A stretch of DNA of 64,000 nucleotides, taken from NCBI RefSeq assembly GCF_001563475.1, contig NZ_LPUT01000023.1, positions 124,001-188,000 on the forward strand, in the 5' to 3' direction. Origin of the DNA: Sporosarcina sp. HYO08 (lineage in GTDB: Bacteria; Bacillota; Bacilli; Bacillales_A; Planococcaceae). The translations under genes and the position numbers were made by a program. The notes beneath the pieces were generated by a model. That model was not told the origin of the DNA and searched no databases. It worked only from the letters and a program-made list of their open reading frames with translations. Numbering within the stretch: position 1 is the first letter of the stretch; the number at the start of each line of letters is the position of its first letter. Positions 36,602 to 44,554 of the stretch are shown piece after piece.

Positions 36602-37471
36602 TTATTCAAAATCGTGATCTTGTTCAACGGAGACATCTTCCCCGCCGAAGAATTTCTTGGATAATTCGGAGATCGTTCCGTCTTCATGCATCTCAGCAAG
36701 CACTTTGTTCACTTGCTGTAATAATTCTTCGTTATCTTTTTTCAGAATGATGGCTTGTACATTTGGATGATACTTAATCGTTGGGTGGATCATGATTTCA
36801 AATTCAGGGAACGCTTCTAACGCCAATTTTTGTAAGTAATAATCATTTAAAATAACATCTGTACGTCCCAAATCGACATCACGCAAGTAGACATCATTTG
36901 TGACATTATCATAAATCACTTCTTCGACGCCATACTGGCGACCAACTTCCATGTAAACGGACGTTGCCGCACCCGCAGCACGCTTACCTTTTAAATCTTC
37001 CAATGATTCGATGCCTGAATGGTCTGATTTACGGACGATTGCAGTACCGAAGGAATATTTATACGGGTCGGAAAATGCGAATTTCTCCTCGCGTTCTGGC
37101 GTAATTTCAATATCGTTCACAGCCATGTCCACTTGTCCGCTGTTCAGCGAAGTCAACATACCATCTAGACCCATCTCGATAAATTGAATGTCAAGATCCA
37201 GTCTTTTTCCAATCTCCTTCACAATTTCAACTTCGTATCCTGTTAGCTCATCGGTTTCACTTGCGTGGAATGAAGCGGGATATAAAGTACCAGAAGTTGC
37301 GACGGTGATTTCACCTTTCTCAACAATTTCGTCCCATTTCGAAGACGTTGCAGTTTTTTCTTTCTCTGTGTTCTCTTCTTTAGAAGCTGAACTTCCGCAA
37401 GCCGCAAGGACAAGCATTAAAATGCCGACAAAAACAACTAATAGTTGTTTTCTGAACTGAATGGTGTTCAT
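36602..37471 (-). CDS. Amino acid ABC transporter substrate-binding lipoprotein
   Basis: 289 aa. Lipobox LAACG near residue 25, followed by a Lys/Glu/Ser linker and the SBP_bac_3 domain (GEITVATSGTLYPASFH, GYEVEIVKEIGKRLDL, MLTSLNSGQVDMAVNDIEITPERE). Family members bind polar amino acids such as cystine, glutamine or arginine outside the cell. Cognate permease is encoded directly downstream; ATPase is missing from the locus. Confidence 0.9.
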   Translation of the reverse strand: MNTIQFRKQLLVVFVGILMLVLAACGSSASKEENTEKEKTATSSKWDEIVEKGEITVATSGTLYPASFHASETDELTGYEVEIVKEIGKRLDLDIQFIEMGLDGMLTSLNSGQVDMAVNDIEITPEREEKFAFSDPYKYSFGTAIVRKSDHSGIESLEDLKGKRAAGAATSVYMEVGRQYGVEEVIYDNVTNDVYLRDVDLGRTDVILNDYYLQKLALEAFPEFEIMIHPTIKYHPNVQAIILKKDNEELLQQVNKVLAEMHEDGTISELSKKFFGGEDVSVEQDHDFE

Positions 37472-37600
37472 GTAATTTCTTCTCCTTTTATGTAAATTTG
37501 GATAATAATTTGTCCTTCTAAATTATAATGGATTTCACAGCTATATGTAAGCGCTTTGAATTTGACAGATTATTAGCAATTGCATTTCGCACTTTTCTAA

Positions 37601-37652
37601 TAGAAAAGCCAGCTACTCGTTCATTGAAATTCTAATGATGGCTGACTTTTCA
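37601..37652. other. Dyad in the divergent intergenic region
   Basis: AAAAGCCAGC and GCTGACTTTT can pair with one mismatch. It lies between two divergent genes and upstream of the TTG start at 37707, so it may be a leader hairpin of the GalT-like gene rather than a terminator. Confidence 0.3.
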
Positions 37653-37706
37653 TTTTATTCACGTTATGATGAATATCGGGAGTACATTTGACGAGGGGGA
37701 GTTTTT

Positions 37707-38732
37707 TTGTCTATTCAATTTACAGCACATGAGGAATTTTTCACATTTCATGATCCGATGCAGAATGGGAAGTTGATCGAGCGGCAAACAGAAATCAGAT
37801 TCGATCCACTCACTGGGGAATCATCGCGGATTATATATGATCCGGGCGCACCTTTTACACCGACGGATTATACAGATCTTGCGAAAGAAACAGAAGGCGC
37901 AAAGTGTCCATTTTGTTCTGAAAATATTTTTTCACGCACACCTACTTTTCCGGATGAACTCATCGAAGGCGGCCGCCTCGTTTTAAATGAAACCGTCGTG
38001 TTTCCAAACCTTTTTCCATATAGTAAACATAATGCGGTTGTTCGGATGTGTGATCAGCATTTTGTCAAGCCAAGTGAATTCACCGCCCCTATGATCGCAC
38101 AATCATTTATGGCGGCACATCAGTACTTGCAAAAAGTGGTGGAAAGTGATGCAGAGACCAAATATGCTTCGATCAATTGGAACTACTTACCTCCTTCAGG
38201 CGGCAGTATCTTACATCCGCATATTCATGTGTTGGCGTCCGAACGTCCAACAAATTATCAAGCGACTATTGCGAGGGCGAGTGAATATTTTTATAAAGAA
38301 CAGAGCGTAAACTTTTTTAGCCAACTTGTAAAAACCGAGGCTGAATTAGATCAGCGTTTTATCGGTTCAATCGGATCAATCGATTGGCTACATGCCTTTG
38401 CACCGAAGGGCCATACAGATTTTATCGGCGTTTTCAAAGCAGCTTCATTTGGAGAACTAACAGCCGGTCATTGGGATGAATTGGCGGAAAGCATGCTTCG
38501 ATTTCTACAATATTTCGAAATGATTGGCATTGGCAGTTTTAATTTGGGGTTATTTATTCCAGTTGATGCGAATGAATCGGAGCGTGTTCATGTCCGACTT
38601 GTTCCTCGGTTTACAAGTGGCGTGCTTGATACGAGTGATATAAATGTCTTTAACTTTTTGCATAATGAGCCGTTATGTTTACGGATACCAGAACATACGG
38701 CAAAAGATGTAGCGAAGTTTTTTAGAAAATAA
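37707..38732 (+). CDS. GalT-like HIT-superfamily protein
   Basis: 341 aa with a TTG start and GAGGGGGAG upstream. It has a CPFC pair (GAKCPFCSENIF) and a HIT-type triad in SILHPHIHVLA (HxHxH), the layout of galactose-1-phosphate uridylyltransferase-like proteins (DUF4931/GalT-related). Real GalT has HPHxQ, so the third His points to a hydrolase or phosphorylase-like activity instead. No galactose genes nearby. The reaction is unknown. Confidence 0.72.
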   Translation: MSIQFTAHEEFFTFHDPMQNGKLIERQTEIRFDPLTGESSRIIYDPGAPFTPTDYTDLAKETEGAKCPFCSENIFSRTPTFPDELIEGGRLVLNETVVFPNLFPYSKHNAVVRMCDQHFVKPSEFTAPMIAQSFMAAHQYLQKVVESDAETKYASINWNYLPPSGGSILHPHIHVLASERPTNYQATIARASEYFYKEQSVNFFSQLVKTEAELDQRFIGSIGSIDWLHAFAPKGHTDFIGVFKAASFGELTAGHWDELAESMLRFLQYFEMIGIGSFNLGLFIPVDANESERVHVRLVPRFTSGVLDTSDINVFNFLHNEPLCLRIPEHTAKDVAKFFRK

Positions 38733-38764
38733 AATACAAATGAAGAACATTTGAAAAAGTACAT

Positions 38765-38803
38765 AAAACAGCCTCGAATGTAAAAATCATTCGGGGCTGT
38801 TTT
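38765..38803. terminator. Bidirectional terminator
   Basis: AAACAGCCTCGAATG / CATTCGGGGCTGTTT stem between the GalT-like gene (+) and the convergent sigma-54 activator gene (-). Confidence 0.88.
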
Positions 38804-38805
38804 CA

Positions 38806-39795
38806 TTAGACTTCTATATTATATTCTTTCATTTTTCGGTAAAGTGTATTGCGGCTAATTTGGAGTCCGGCCGCTGCGACACTGATGTTTCCCTCAGCAA
38901 TTTTTAAATATTTTTCAATCACCATTTTTTCAGCATTTCTTAATGGATTTTCTTCTGCTTCGTTTTCAAACTTCGGATGACGCATTTCAATTTGAAGATC
39001 CTCAGAACGTATCACTTGTCCATCAGACAGAAAAGCAGCTTCTATTAAAATGCTTTTTAACTCGCGGATATTGCCCGGCCATCTATAGTGTAGGATTTTC
39101 TGTTTTGCTTTTTCTGAAATGATTAAACTTGAATAACCGATTTCCTCTAATATACTGGTGGCAATTTGAATAAGATCACGACGCTGTCTAAGTGTCGGAA
39201 GTGTCAGTTGAATGCCTCGTAAGCGGTAATACAAATCCGCACGAAAGCGGTTATGTTCAATTTCTTCTAGTAAATTTTTATTCGTCGCGGCAATAATTCG
39301 AACATCGACCTTTTTACTCGTGACGCCGCCGACCGGTGTAATTTCCTTTTCTTGCAATGCTCTCAGTAGCGTGACTTGTGCGCGCGGCGTCATATCGCCA
39401 ATTTCATCGAGAAAAAGCGTTCCATATTGCGCAGCTTCAAACTTCCCTTTCTTTCCTTCCTGATTGGCGCCAGTAAACGATCCGCCAATATAACCAAACA
39501 ACTCACTTTCAATGAGGTTTTCGGCAATCGCACCGCAGTTCACAGCGATAAAAGGAGCGTGTCCCCTTAAACTAGAAGAATGGATAGATTGCGCAAACAA
39601 TTCTTTCCCCGTCCCGGTCTCCCCTATCAACAAGATTGGAATGTCTGTAACTGCAGCCCGCTTCGCCATTTTTTTGGTGCGGATAAGAGAAGCACAACTT
39701 CCTTTAATATCCGCGAACGTATAAAGATGATGACGCGTCCGAGAATATGGAATCATCTGCCGATCTACAATGCCTTTTTTCAACCGTCCATTCAC
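38806..39795 (-). CDS. Sigma-54 dependent activator without an N-terminal sensor domain
   Basis: 329 aa. After only about 30 residues the AAA+ domain begins (KGSCASLIRTKKMAKRAA). Walker A GETGTGKE, sigma-54 contact loop GSFTGA (canonical GAFTGA), Walker B GTLFLDEIGD, RADLYYRL arginine-finger region, and a C-terminal Fis-type helix-turn-helix (NISVAAAGLQISRNTLYRKMKE). Typical relatives (AcoR, BkdR) carry 250-350 residues of GAF/PAS sensor ahead of this. The GTG start overlaps a 40-codon ORF by GTGA. It faces away from the sigma-54 promoter of fdhA, its likely target. Confidence 0.93.
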   Translation of the reverse strand: MNGRLKKGIVDRQMIPYSRTRHHLYTFADIKGSCASLIRTKKMAKRAAVTDIPILLIGETGTGKELFAQSIHSSSLRGHAPFIAVNCGAIAENLIESELFGYIGGSFTGANQEGKKGKFEAAQYGTLFLDEIGDMTPRAQVTLLRALQEKEITPVGGVTSKKVDVRIIAATNKNLLEEIEHNRFRADLYYRLRGIQLTLPTLRQRRDLIQIATSILEEIGYSSLIISEKAKQKILHYRWPGNIRELKSILIEAAFLSDGQVIRSEDLQIEMRHPKFENEAEENPLRNAEKMVIEKYLKIAEGNISVAAAGLQISRNTLYRKMKEYNIEV

Positions 39796-39914
39796 CTCTT
39801 CATCATATTCTTTAACTGATTATGAGCCTCGGCAGTTTGATTCATCTGCCGGAAGTAATAACCGAGTGCGGCTGGCTGTTTAGACTTCTGATGAATTTGG
39901 TTATCTTTATGCAT
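39792..39914 (-). CDS. 40-aa ORF translationally coupled to the sigma-54 activator
   Basis: Reads MHKDNQIHQKSKQPAALGYY then FRQMNQTAEAHNQLKNMMKR. AAGGA sits six bases before the ATG, and its TGA overlaps the activator's GTG start (GTGA). A weak sigma-A promoter, TTCCAA (39947-39952), 17 nt, TACAAT (39924-39929), lies just upstream. Hydrophilic, basic and probably helical. I do not recognise a family. It could be a cofactor of the activator, a leader controlling its translation, or a relic of a lost N-terminal domain. Confidence 0.5.
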   Translation of the reverse strand: MHKDNQIHQKSKQPAALGYYFRQMNQTAEAHNQLKNMMKR

Positions 39915-40005
39915 TGTCCTTAAATTGTACACTCAATTGTCATAAATTGGAACACTCGAGAAATTAAATCGTTCTGAAACGTACATTTAACAATCTTTTA
40001 GAACT

Positions 40006-40021
40006 TGGCACGCGTTTTGCA
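40006..40021 (+). promoter_or_regulatory. Sigma-54 (-24/-12) promoter of fdhA
   Basis: TGGCAC (40006-40011), five bases, TTGCA (40017-40021): a full match to TGGCAC-N5-TTGCW. Start of transcription is expected near 40032, about 35 nt before the fdhA ATG. The region between 39915 and 40005 contains interrupted dyads (e.g. GTTCT...AGAAC, 39971-40004) that could be activator sites. Confidence 0.88.
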
Positions 40022-40066
40022 TATTACAAAGGCGAAGGACAAACTACTATTTAGGGGGTTTTGTTT

Positions 40067-41347
40067 ATGTCTAAAAATAGTGTTGCCGTTGACAAGCTCG
40101 TAGAAAAACAGGTGGCCGCTTACAAAAGCACAGGTAATCGTGCCGTCGTGTATAAAGAGCCAGGAAAGGTAGCTGTCGAAGATATTGGTTTCCCTGAATT
40201 AGTGTTAAAAGATGGACCTGGTGTCAATAAGTTGAACGTTGGACGAAAATGTAATCATGGTGTCATTCTGAAAGTGATCGCCACGAATATTTGCGGAAGT
40301 GACCAGCACATGGTGCGCGGACGGACAACTGCCCCGAGCGGACTTCCATTAGGTCACGAAATAACCGGAGAAGTCATTGAAGTCGGAAGCGACGTTGAAT
40401 TTATGAAAGTCGGAGATATTGTTTCTGTACCGTTTAATATTGCTTGCGGCCGCTGTCGTAATTGTAAACAGCAAGATACGCATATTTGTACGAACGTGAA
40501 TCCAGATCGCCCTGGTTCTGCCTATGGATACGTTGATATGGGCGGCTGGGTCGGCGGACAATCTGAGTATGTCATGGTACCTTATGCAGATTTCCAATTG
40601 TTAAGGTTCCCGGATAAAGATCAGGCGATGGAAAAGATTCTTGATTTGACGATGCTATCTGATATTTTCCCGACAGGATTCCACGGTGCTTACAGTGCAG
40701 GGGTGAAGATTGGATCGACGGTCTATATTGCAGGAGCGGGACCAGTTGGACTCGCCGCTGCTCATTCGGCACAGCTGCTTGGTGCTTCTTGCGTCATTGT
40801 AGGCGATATGATTGAAGAACGTTTAGCGCAAGCAAGAAGCTTCGGATGTGAGACAATTAACATTAGTAAACATGATGATATCGGAGAACAAATTGCAGAA
40901 ATTCTTGGGACGCCAGAAGTTGATTGTGCGGTCGACTGTGTCGGATTCGAAGCACATGGCAACGGGCCGGGTCACGGTGAAGCGCCTGCTGCGGTTCTTA
41001 ACTCCATTATGGATATTACACGTGCAGGCGGACGCCTCGGAATTCCAGGGTTGTATGTAACTGGAGATCCAGGTGCAGTGAATGACGATGCCAAAATGGG
41101 CACACTAAAAATCCGCATCGGTTTAGGCTGGGCAAAAGCACATCACTTCGTCACTGGACAAACACCGGTCATGAAATACCACGAATTTTTAATGAAATCC
41201 ATTTTAAGCGGCAAAGCGCAAATTGCAAAAGCAGTCAATGCAACTGTCATTTCGATGGATGAAGCACCAAATGGTTATCAAGTGTTTGATAAAGGCGCAG
41301 CGAAAAAATTCGTCATCGATCCGCACGGGTTGATCAAGAACCGATAA
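40067..41347 (+). CDS. fdhA: Glutathione-independent formaldehyde dehydrogenase (zinc MDR family)
   Basis: 426 aa. Catalytic zinc Cys in ATNICGSDQHMVRGRTTA, GHEITGEVIEVG, the structural-zinc Cys cluster CGRCRNCKQQDTHIC, NAD fold AGAGPVGLAAA, and the FdhA-specific TPVMKYHEFLMKSIL and KKFVIDPHG. This matches Pseudomonas putida-type formaldehyde dehydrogenase/dismutase, with about 20 extra N-terminal residues. It oxidises formaldehyde (possibly other aldehydes or alcohols) with tightly bound NAD. ATG 40067 has AGGGGG eight bases upstream. Under a sigma-54 promoter, with an aquaglyceroporin gene downstream. Confidence 0.92.
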   Translation: MSKNSVAVDKLVEKQVAAYKSTGNRAVVYKEPGKVAVEDIGFPELVLKDGPGVNKLNVGRKCNHGVILKVIATNICGSDQHMVRGRTTAPSGLPLGHEITGEVIEVGSDVEFMKVGDIVSVPFNIACGRCRNCKQQDTHICTNVNPDRPGSAYGYVDMGGWVGGQSEYVMVPYADFQLLRFPDKDQAMEKILDLTMLSDIFPTGFHGAYSAGVKIGSTVYIAGAGPVGLAAAHSAQLLGASCVIVGDMIEERLAQARSFGCETINISKHDDIGEQIAEILGTPEVDCAVDCVGFEAHGNGPGHGEAPAAVLNSIMDITRAGGRLGIPGLYVTGDPGAVNDDAKMGTLKIRIGLGWAKAHHFVTGQTPVMKYHEFLMKSILSGKAQIAKAVNATVISMDEAPNGYQVFDKGAAKKFVIDPHGLIKNR

Positions 41348-41366
41348 GTAAATAAGCAAAGACAAC

Positions 41367-41411
41367 AAATCCACGGCAAACTTTCGAATAGGAGGATCTT
41401 GCCGTGGATTT
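41367..41411 (+). terminator. Terminator/attenuator-like hairpin between fdhA and the channel gene
   Basis: Perfect 13-bp stem AAATCCACGGCAA (41367-41379) / TTGCCGTGGATTT (41399-41411), 3' side T-rich. The 19-nt loop exposes AGGAGG (41390-41395), eight bases before the GTG of a micro-ORF whose first codons form the 3' arm. Confidence 0.7.
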
Positions 41412-41430
41412 TCTTTATTCAAATCCTTGA
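41404..41430 (+). CDS. Putative 8-codon leader ORF
   Basis: GTG at 41404 with AGGAGG exactly eight bases upstream reads MDFLYSNP and stops at 41430, 39 bp before the channel gene. Translation would open the hairpin at 41367-41411. Short enough to be chance, but the ribosome site is better than that of most genes here. Confidence 0.3.
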   Translation: MDFLYSNP

Positions 41431-41469
41431 TCGTAAATGAAAATTACGCTTATTAAGGGAGGATTTTCT

Positions 41470-42309
41470 ATGTCGGCCTTTTTTGGTGAATTAATCGGAA
41501 CGATGATCTTAGTCACTTTAGGGTGCGGCGTTGTAGCAGGGGTTGTACTGAAGAAAACAAAATCCAATGATTCTGGATGGATCGTCATTACGGCGGGATT
41601 TGGTTTTGCTGTGGCCATTGCTGTTTATGCAGTTGGCGGAATTAGCGGCGCTCATATTAATCCGGCAGTGACCATTGGATTAGCGGTCATCGGCGCTTTT
41701 CCTTGGGCAAGTGTCCCGACTTATATTGTGGCGCAAGTGATTGGCGCAATGATCGGCGCTGTCATTGTGTTCCTAAACTACTTGCCTCACTGGGAAGAAA
41801 CAAAAAGCCAAGAAGAAAAACTAGTTATTTTCTCAACCATTCCAGCGATTAGAAAGCCGCTTTCCAATTTCGCGAGTGAAATGATTGGCACCTTCGTGCT
41901 TGTGTTAGCGATTTTGGCGATCGGTGCCAATGAATTTACCGAAGGACTCAATCCCCTCATCATTGGGTTGCTTGTCATGTCGATCGGGCTTTCATTGGGC
42001 GGAACAACCGGTTTCGCCATTAACCCGGCACGTGACCTCGGTCCGAGAATCGCACACTTTTTCTTGCCGATCCCTGGGAAAGGTTCATCCGACTGGAAAT
42101 ATGCCTGGGTACCAGTTTTTGGCCCGCTGCTTGGAGGTACGTTTGGTGCATTATTTTATCAACAAGTGTTCACTGGCGAAAATTCAGTTGCTTTTTGGAT
42201 AGTTGGTACCGTTTGTCTCATTGCCATTATCGCCGCTCATGTGACGAACAAAGCCGCAAAAAGGCAGCCAAGATTAGCAGCATCCCAGCCAATTAAGGAG
42301 CATTTATAA
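41470..42309 (+). CDS. MIP family aquaglyceroporin
   Basis: 279 aa with six membrane spans and both NPA half-helices: SGAHINPAVTIG and AINPARDLGPR. The Asp after the second NPAR is the glyceroporin (GlpF) signature, so small neutral solutes rather than only water should pass. ATG 41470 has GGGAGG seven bases upstream. Placement behind fdhA suggests movement of a small alcohol, aldehyde hydrate or diol linked to aldehyde metabolism; this is inference. Confidence 0.92.
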   Translation: MSAFFGELIGTMILVTLGCGVVAGVVLKKTKSNDSGWIVITAGFGFAVAIAVYAVGGISGAHINPAVTIGLAVIGAFPWASVPTYIVAQVIGAMIGAVIVFLNYLPHWEETKSQEEKLVIFSTIPAIRKPLSNFASEMIGTFVLVLAILAIGANEFTEGLNPLIIGLLVMSIGLSLGGTTGFAINPARDLGPRIAHFFLPIPGKGSSDWKYAWVPVFGPLLGGTFGALFYQQVFTGENSVAFWIVGTVCLIAIIAAHVTNKAAKRQPRLAASQPIKEHL

Positions 42310-42337
42310 AAAATCAGCCATTTCGGCTGATTTTTTG
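42308..42337 (+). terminator. Terminator of the channel gene
   Basis: AAAAATCAGCC / GGCTGATTTTTT stem with a 5-nt loop right after the stop. Confidence 0.92.
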
Positions 42338-42351
42338 TGAAGCTAGATGGG

Positions 42352-42435
42352 GTTTGTTGGACATTGCGTGGCGTTTGTTGGACACTTTACGCAATTGATT
42401 GGAGACTTACACGGAGTCGTTGGGAACTCTCTCAC
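42352..42435. repeat. Four degenerate 21-bp tandem units
   Basis: Units start at 42352, 42373, 42394 and 42415. Units 1 and 2 both begin GTTTGTTGGACA; units 3 and 4 keep the core (ATTGATTGGAGA, AGTCGTTGGGAA). No ORF or terminator function is evident. The spacing is exactly two helical turns. Confidence 0.6.
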
Positions 42436-42447
42436 AATCTCCCACCC

Positions 42448-42485
42448 AAAAAGTCGCCCATGGCTAACTCCATGGGCGACTTTTA
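42448..42485 (-). terminator. Terminator of the HAD nucleotidase gene
   Basis: AAAAGTCGCCCATGG / CCATGGGCGACTTTT perfect stem just after the stop on the minus strand. Confidence 0.92.
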
Positions 42486-42488
42486 AGA

Positions 42489-43196
42489 TTATGCGCAAGT
42501 CTCAGCTTTCAAGATTTTTACTAAGTCCATCAAATGCCGAATTTCATACGTGGGCTGGTTGCCGATATGATTCTCTTTGCCTTCTGGATTGTACCAACAC
42601 GTGTCGATTCCAAAGTCGATGCCCCCCTGGATATCAGAGGTTAACGAATCACCGATGATCAAGACTTTCTTTTTATCTGTAACTTGAAGTTGAGCAAACG
42701 CATATTCAAAAATTTCCTTTTGCGGTTTTTGAGAACCGGCATTTTCTGAAATGATTATTTGTTCGAATGCATTATGTAAAGGCGAGCTGCCAATCCGCGA
42801 TGTCTGCATATTCGCAAAACCGTTTGTAATAATAGCGAGTCTGAATTCTTTCAGACTATCACAGAGCGCCAATGCCCCTTCCTTTAGATGGGCTTCTTTA
42901 CTTAAATTATCGAAATAAGCATGGCTGAATGCTTTTGCATCGATTTCAAGATGATGCATCTCAAATAATCGATGAAAACGACTTTCACCCAATTCCGCTA
43001 ATGAAATTAAACCTTGCTCCAACTTTTTCCACAGCCTGCTACTCATCTCTTTAAAACTAGATTCGCACACCTTTAATCCGGTCGGGTGTCCAAATGCTTC
43101 AAATGTATTCGTTAAGGCCCTTTTCTCTGCTAAGCCGTAATCTAATAGTGTGTCATCCGCATCAAATAGTAAAACTTCATACGTCGTTTTTTTCAT
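42489..43196 (-). CDS. HAD-superfamily pyrimidine nucleotidase, YjjG/YfnB type
   Basis: 235 aa. HAD motif I LFDADDTLLDY, motif II IITNG, motif III Lys in SQKPQKEIFEYA and motif IV IIGDSLTSDIQGG. The DADDTLLDY start and the helical cap are typical of the YjjG 5'-nucleotidase family (TIGR02254), which clears non-canonical pyrimidine nucleotides such as 5-fluoro-dUMP. Monocistronic, divergent from the CPBP gene. Confidence 0.9.
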   Translation of the reverse strand: MKKTTYEVLLFDADDTLLDYGLAEKRALTNTFEAFGHPTGLKVCESSFKEMSSRLWKKLEQGLISLAELGESRFHRLFEMHHLEIDAKAFSHAYFDNLSKEAHLKEGALALCDSLKEFRLAIITNGFANMQTSRIGSSPLHNAFEQIIISENAGSQKPQKEIFEYAFAQLQVTDKKKVLIIGDSLTSDIQGGIDFGIDTCWYNPEGKENHIGNQPTYEIRHLMDLVKILKAETCA

Positions 43197-43312
43197 CCAT
43201 CATAGCACCCTTTTCTATAGAAATTTTTTTCATTTCGATACAAGTTCTGCTTTATATGGTAGCGACATAATGATTGATCATAAATTCTTCGAGAAAGGAT
43301 TTCCAAAACGTT

Positions 43313-44098
43313 ATGAATATAAAAACAAAGTTAATGATTGTAATTGGCCTGATCTATTTTTTAACTACTATTTTCCATGTTGCATTGCAATTCACTGGCG
43401 GCGGGACGAATGAGGGTGACTTTCAATTGTTAGGTGTGGCGATGATTCTTCCTTTGATCGCTGTATTGCTCGTCCATAAAAGTTTATTTAGCGATCCTAT
43501 CGTGCACACTTTAGGTCTTTCATTCACAGTAAATCGGTGGTTTTTTATTGCGATGGTTCTCCCGATCATCATGACACTCTTCAAGCTTGTAGGCATAAAG
43601 CTTTTATTCGATGAAGATCTTTTTGGGGCTGCCTTTTTCCAGAGCTTTTTCTTCTTGTGGATCATCGGACTGACGGTTGCATCGGTTTCTGCATTGTTTG
43701 AGGAAGTCGTGTGGAGAGGTTATTTATTTCATTACACGAAAGGGTTTGGATTTTACAAATCGATCTTGTTCAGTGCAATCGTTTGGTCGGTCTGGCATTT
43801 GCCGATTGCGTTGTTTTACAAATTTACGGCTTCTCCATTTGCCGGTACGTCCCTATTTTTTATTCATTTGTTCCTTTTGTCTATTTTGATCAGCTTGTTC
43901 CGTATAAAATCCAATTCAGTCATTCCTTCAGCAATCTTACACGGCATGCTCAATGCTTTCTATTTGCAGAGTGAACCATTTTCGGGTGACGGACTTCTTA
44001 TAGAAGGAATCCAAATCGCTGTAACAATTGTTTTTACAGGCGCATTATTCGTACCAGCAATTTTCCAACAAAAAACGGCTCTTCGCTCACATTGCTAA
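43313..44098 (+). CDS. CPBP family intramembrane glutamic protease
   Basis: About 261 aa, eight or so hydrophobic segments. The Abi/CAAX protease motifs are present: EEVVWRGYLF (paired Glu plus Arg), WSVWHLPIA (His) and HGMLNAFY (His/Asn). Bacterial members process prenylated-like or bacteriocin-related substrates, mostly unknown. ATG 43313 follows AAAGGA at a long distance (13 nt); a TTG at 43274 is the alternative. No bacteriocin gene nearby. Confidence 0.82.
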   Translation: MNIKTKLMIVIGLIYFLTTIFHVALQFTGGGTNEGDFQLLGVAMILPLIAVLLVHKSLFSDPIVHTLGLSFTVNRWFFIAMVLPIIMTLFKLVGIKLLFDEDLFGAAFFQSFFFLWIIGLTVASVSALFEEVVWRGYLFHYTKGFGFYKSILFSAIVWSVWHLPIALFYKFTASPFAGTSLFFIHLFLLSILISLFRIKSNSVIPSAILHGMLNAFYLQSEPFSGDGLLIEGIQIAVTIVFTGALFVPAIFQQKTALRSHC

Positions 44099-44109
44099 TT
44101 TTATCGTTG

Positions 44110-44310
44110 CTAAGCTTTCGAAGGTTGCGTGAAGCCTTTAATCACATGTGAATGGCCATCATCTACAGTTGTTCGGATTTCAACGTAATGGACATGATAA
44201 CCGCCAAGCAACGGAATCGGCGTGCTCGTAACGCCGGGATGCATATGAATGTGATGTTCCGCGCATGTCGTCGCACCCAGATGACCATGCGTATGACCCG
44301 CTTGAGTGGG
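44110..44310 (-). pseudogene. YmaF-like His-rich protein, 5'-truncated remnant
   Basis: The open frame between TAG at 44311-44313 and the stop at 44110 encodes 66 residues, with GHTHGHLGATTCAEHHIHMHPGV and later GGYHVHYVEIRTTVDDGHSH. The paired HxH blocks resemble YmaF-family proteins, but no usable start lies upstream of the first His block. I read it as the 3' remnant of a longer gene. Identity as YmaF is a memory-based suggestion. Confidence 0.45.
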
Positions 44311-44313
44311 CTA

Positions 44314-44508
44314 GGGTCTGTTAACCTATCATTCAACTCCTTCTATTTCCTTAATACCCACCATATGTAGAGGAAGCAAAACCAATGACAAGATAAAATG
44401 AGGTAAAAAAGACCACTGATTTGTGAGATCGGACGGTCGATACAAAAGTTAACCCATTCTGTCTCTGGATAAAATAACCCATCAGAGCCCTACTGTATAT
44501 TTAGACAT
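44314..44508. other. Gap without a gene
   Basis: AT-rich sequence between two gene remnants. I see no ORF, promoter or repeat to report. Confidence 0.5.
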
Positions 44509-44554
44509 AAAAACACCCCATAAATGTTAGTTTAGCGGCTAACATTTACGGGGC
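44509..44554 (-). terminator. Terminator overlapping the end of the yoaT remnant
   Basis: CCCCATAAATGTTAG / CTAACATTTACGGGG stem with TGTTTTTAT on the minus strand. It begins inside the last codons of the truncated DUF817 frame. Confidence 0.8.

Noticed and set aside
43313..44098. CPBP protease as part of a bacteriocin immunity or abortive infection system
   Set aside because: No bacteriocin precursor, transporter or defence gene is nearby; it stands alone.
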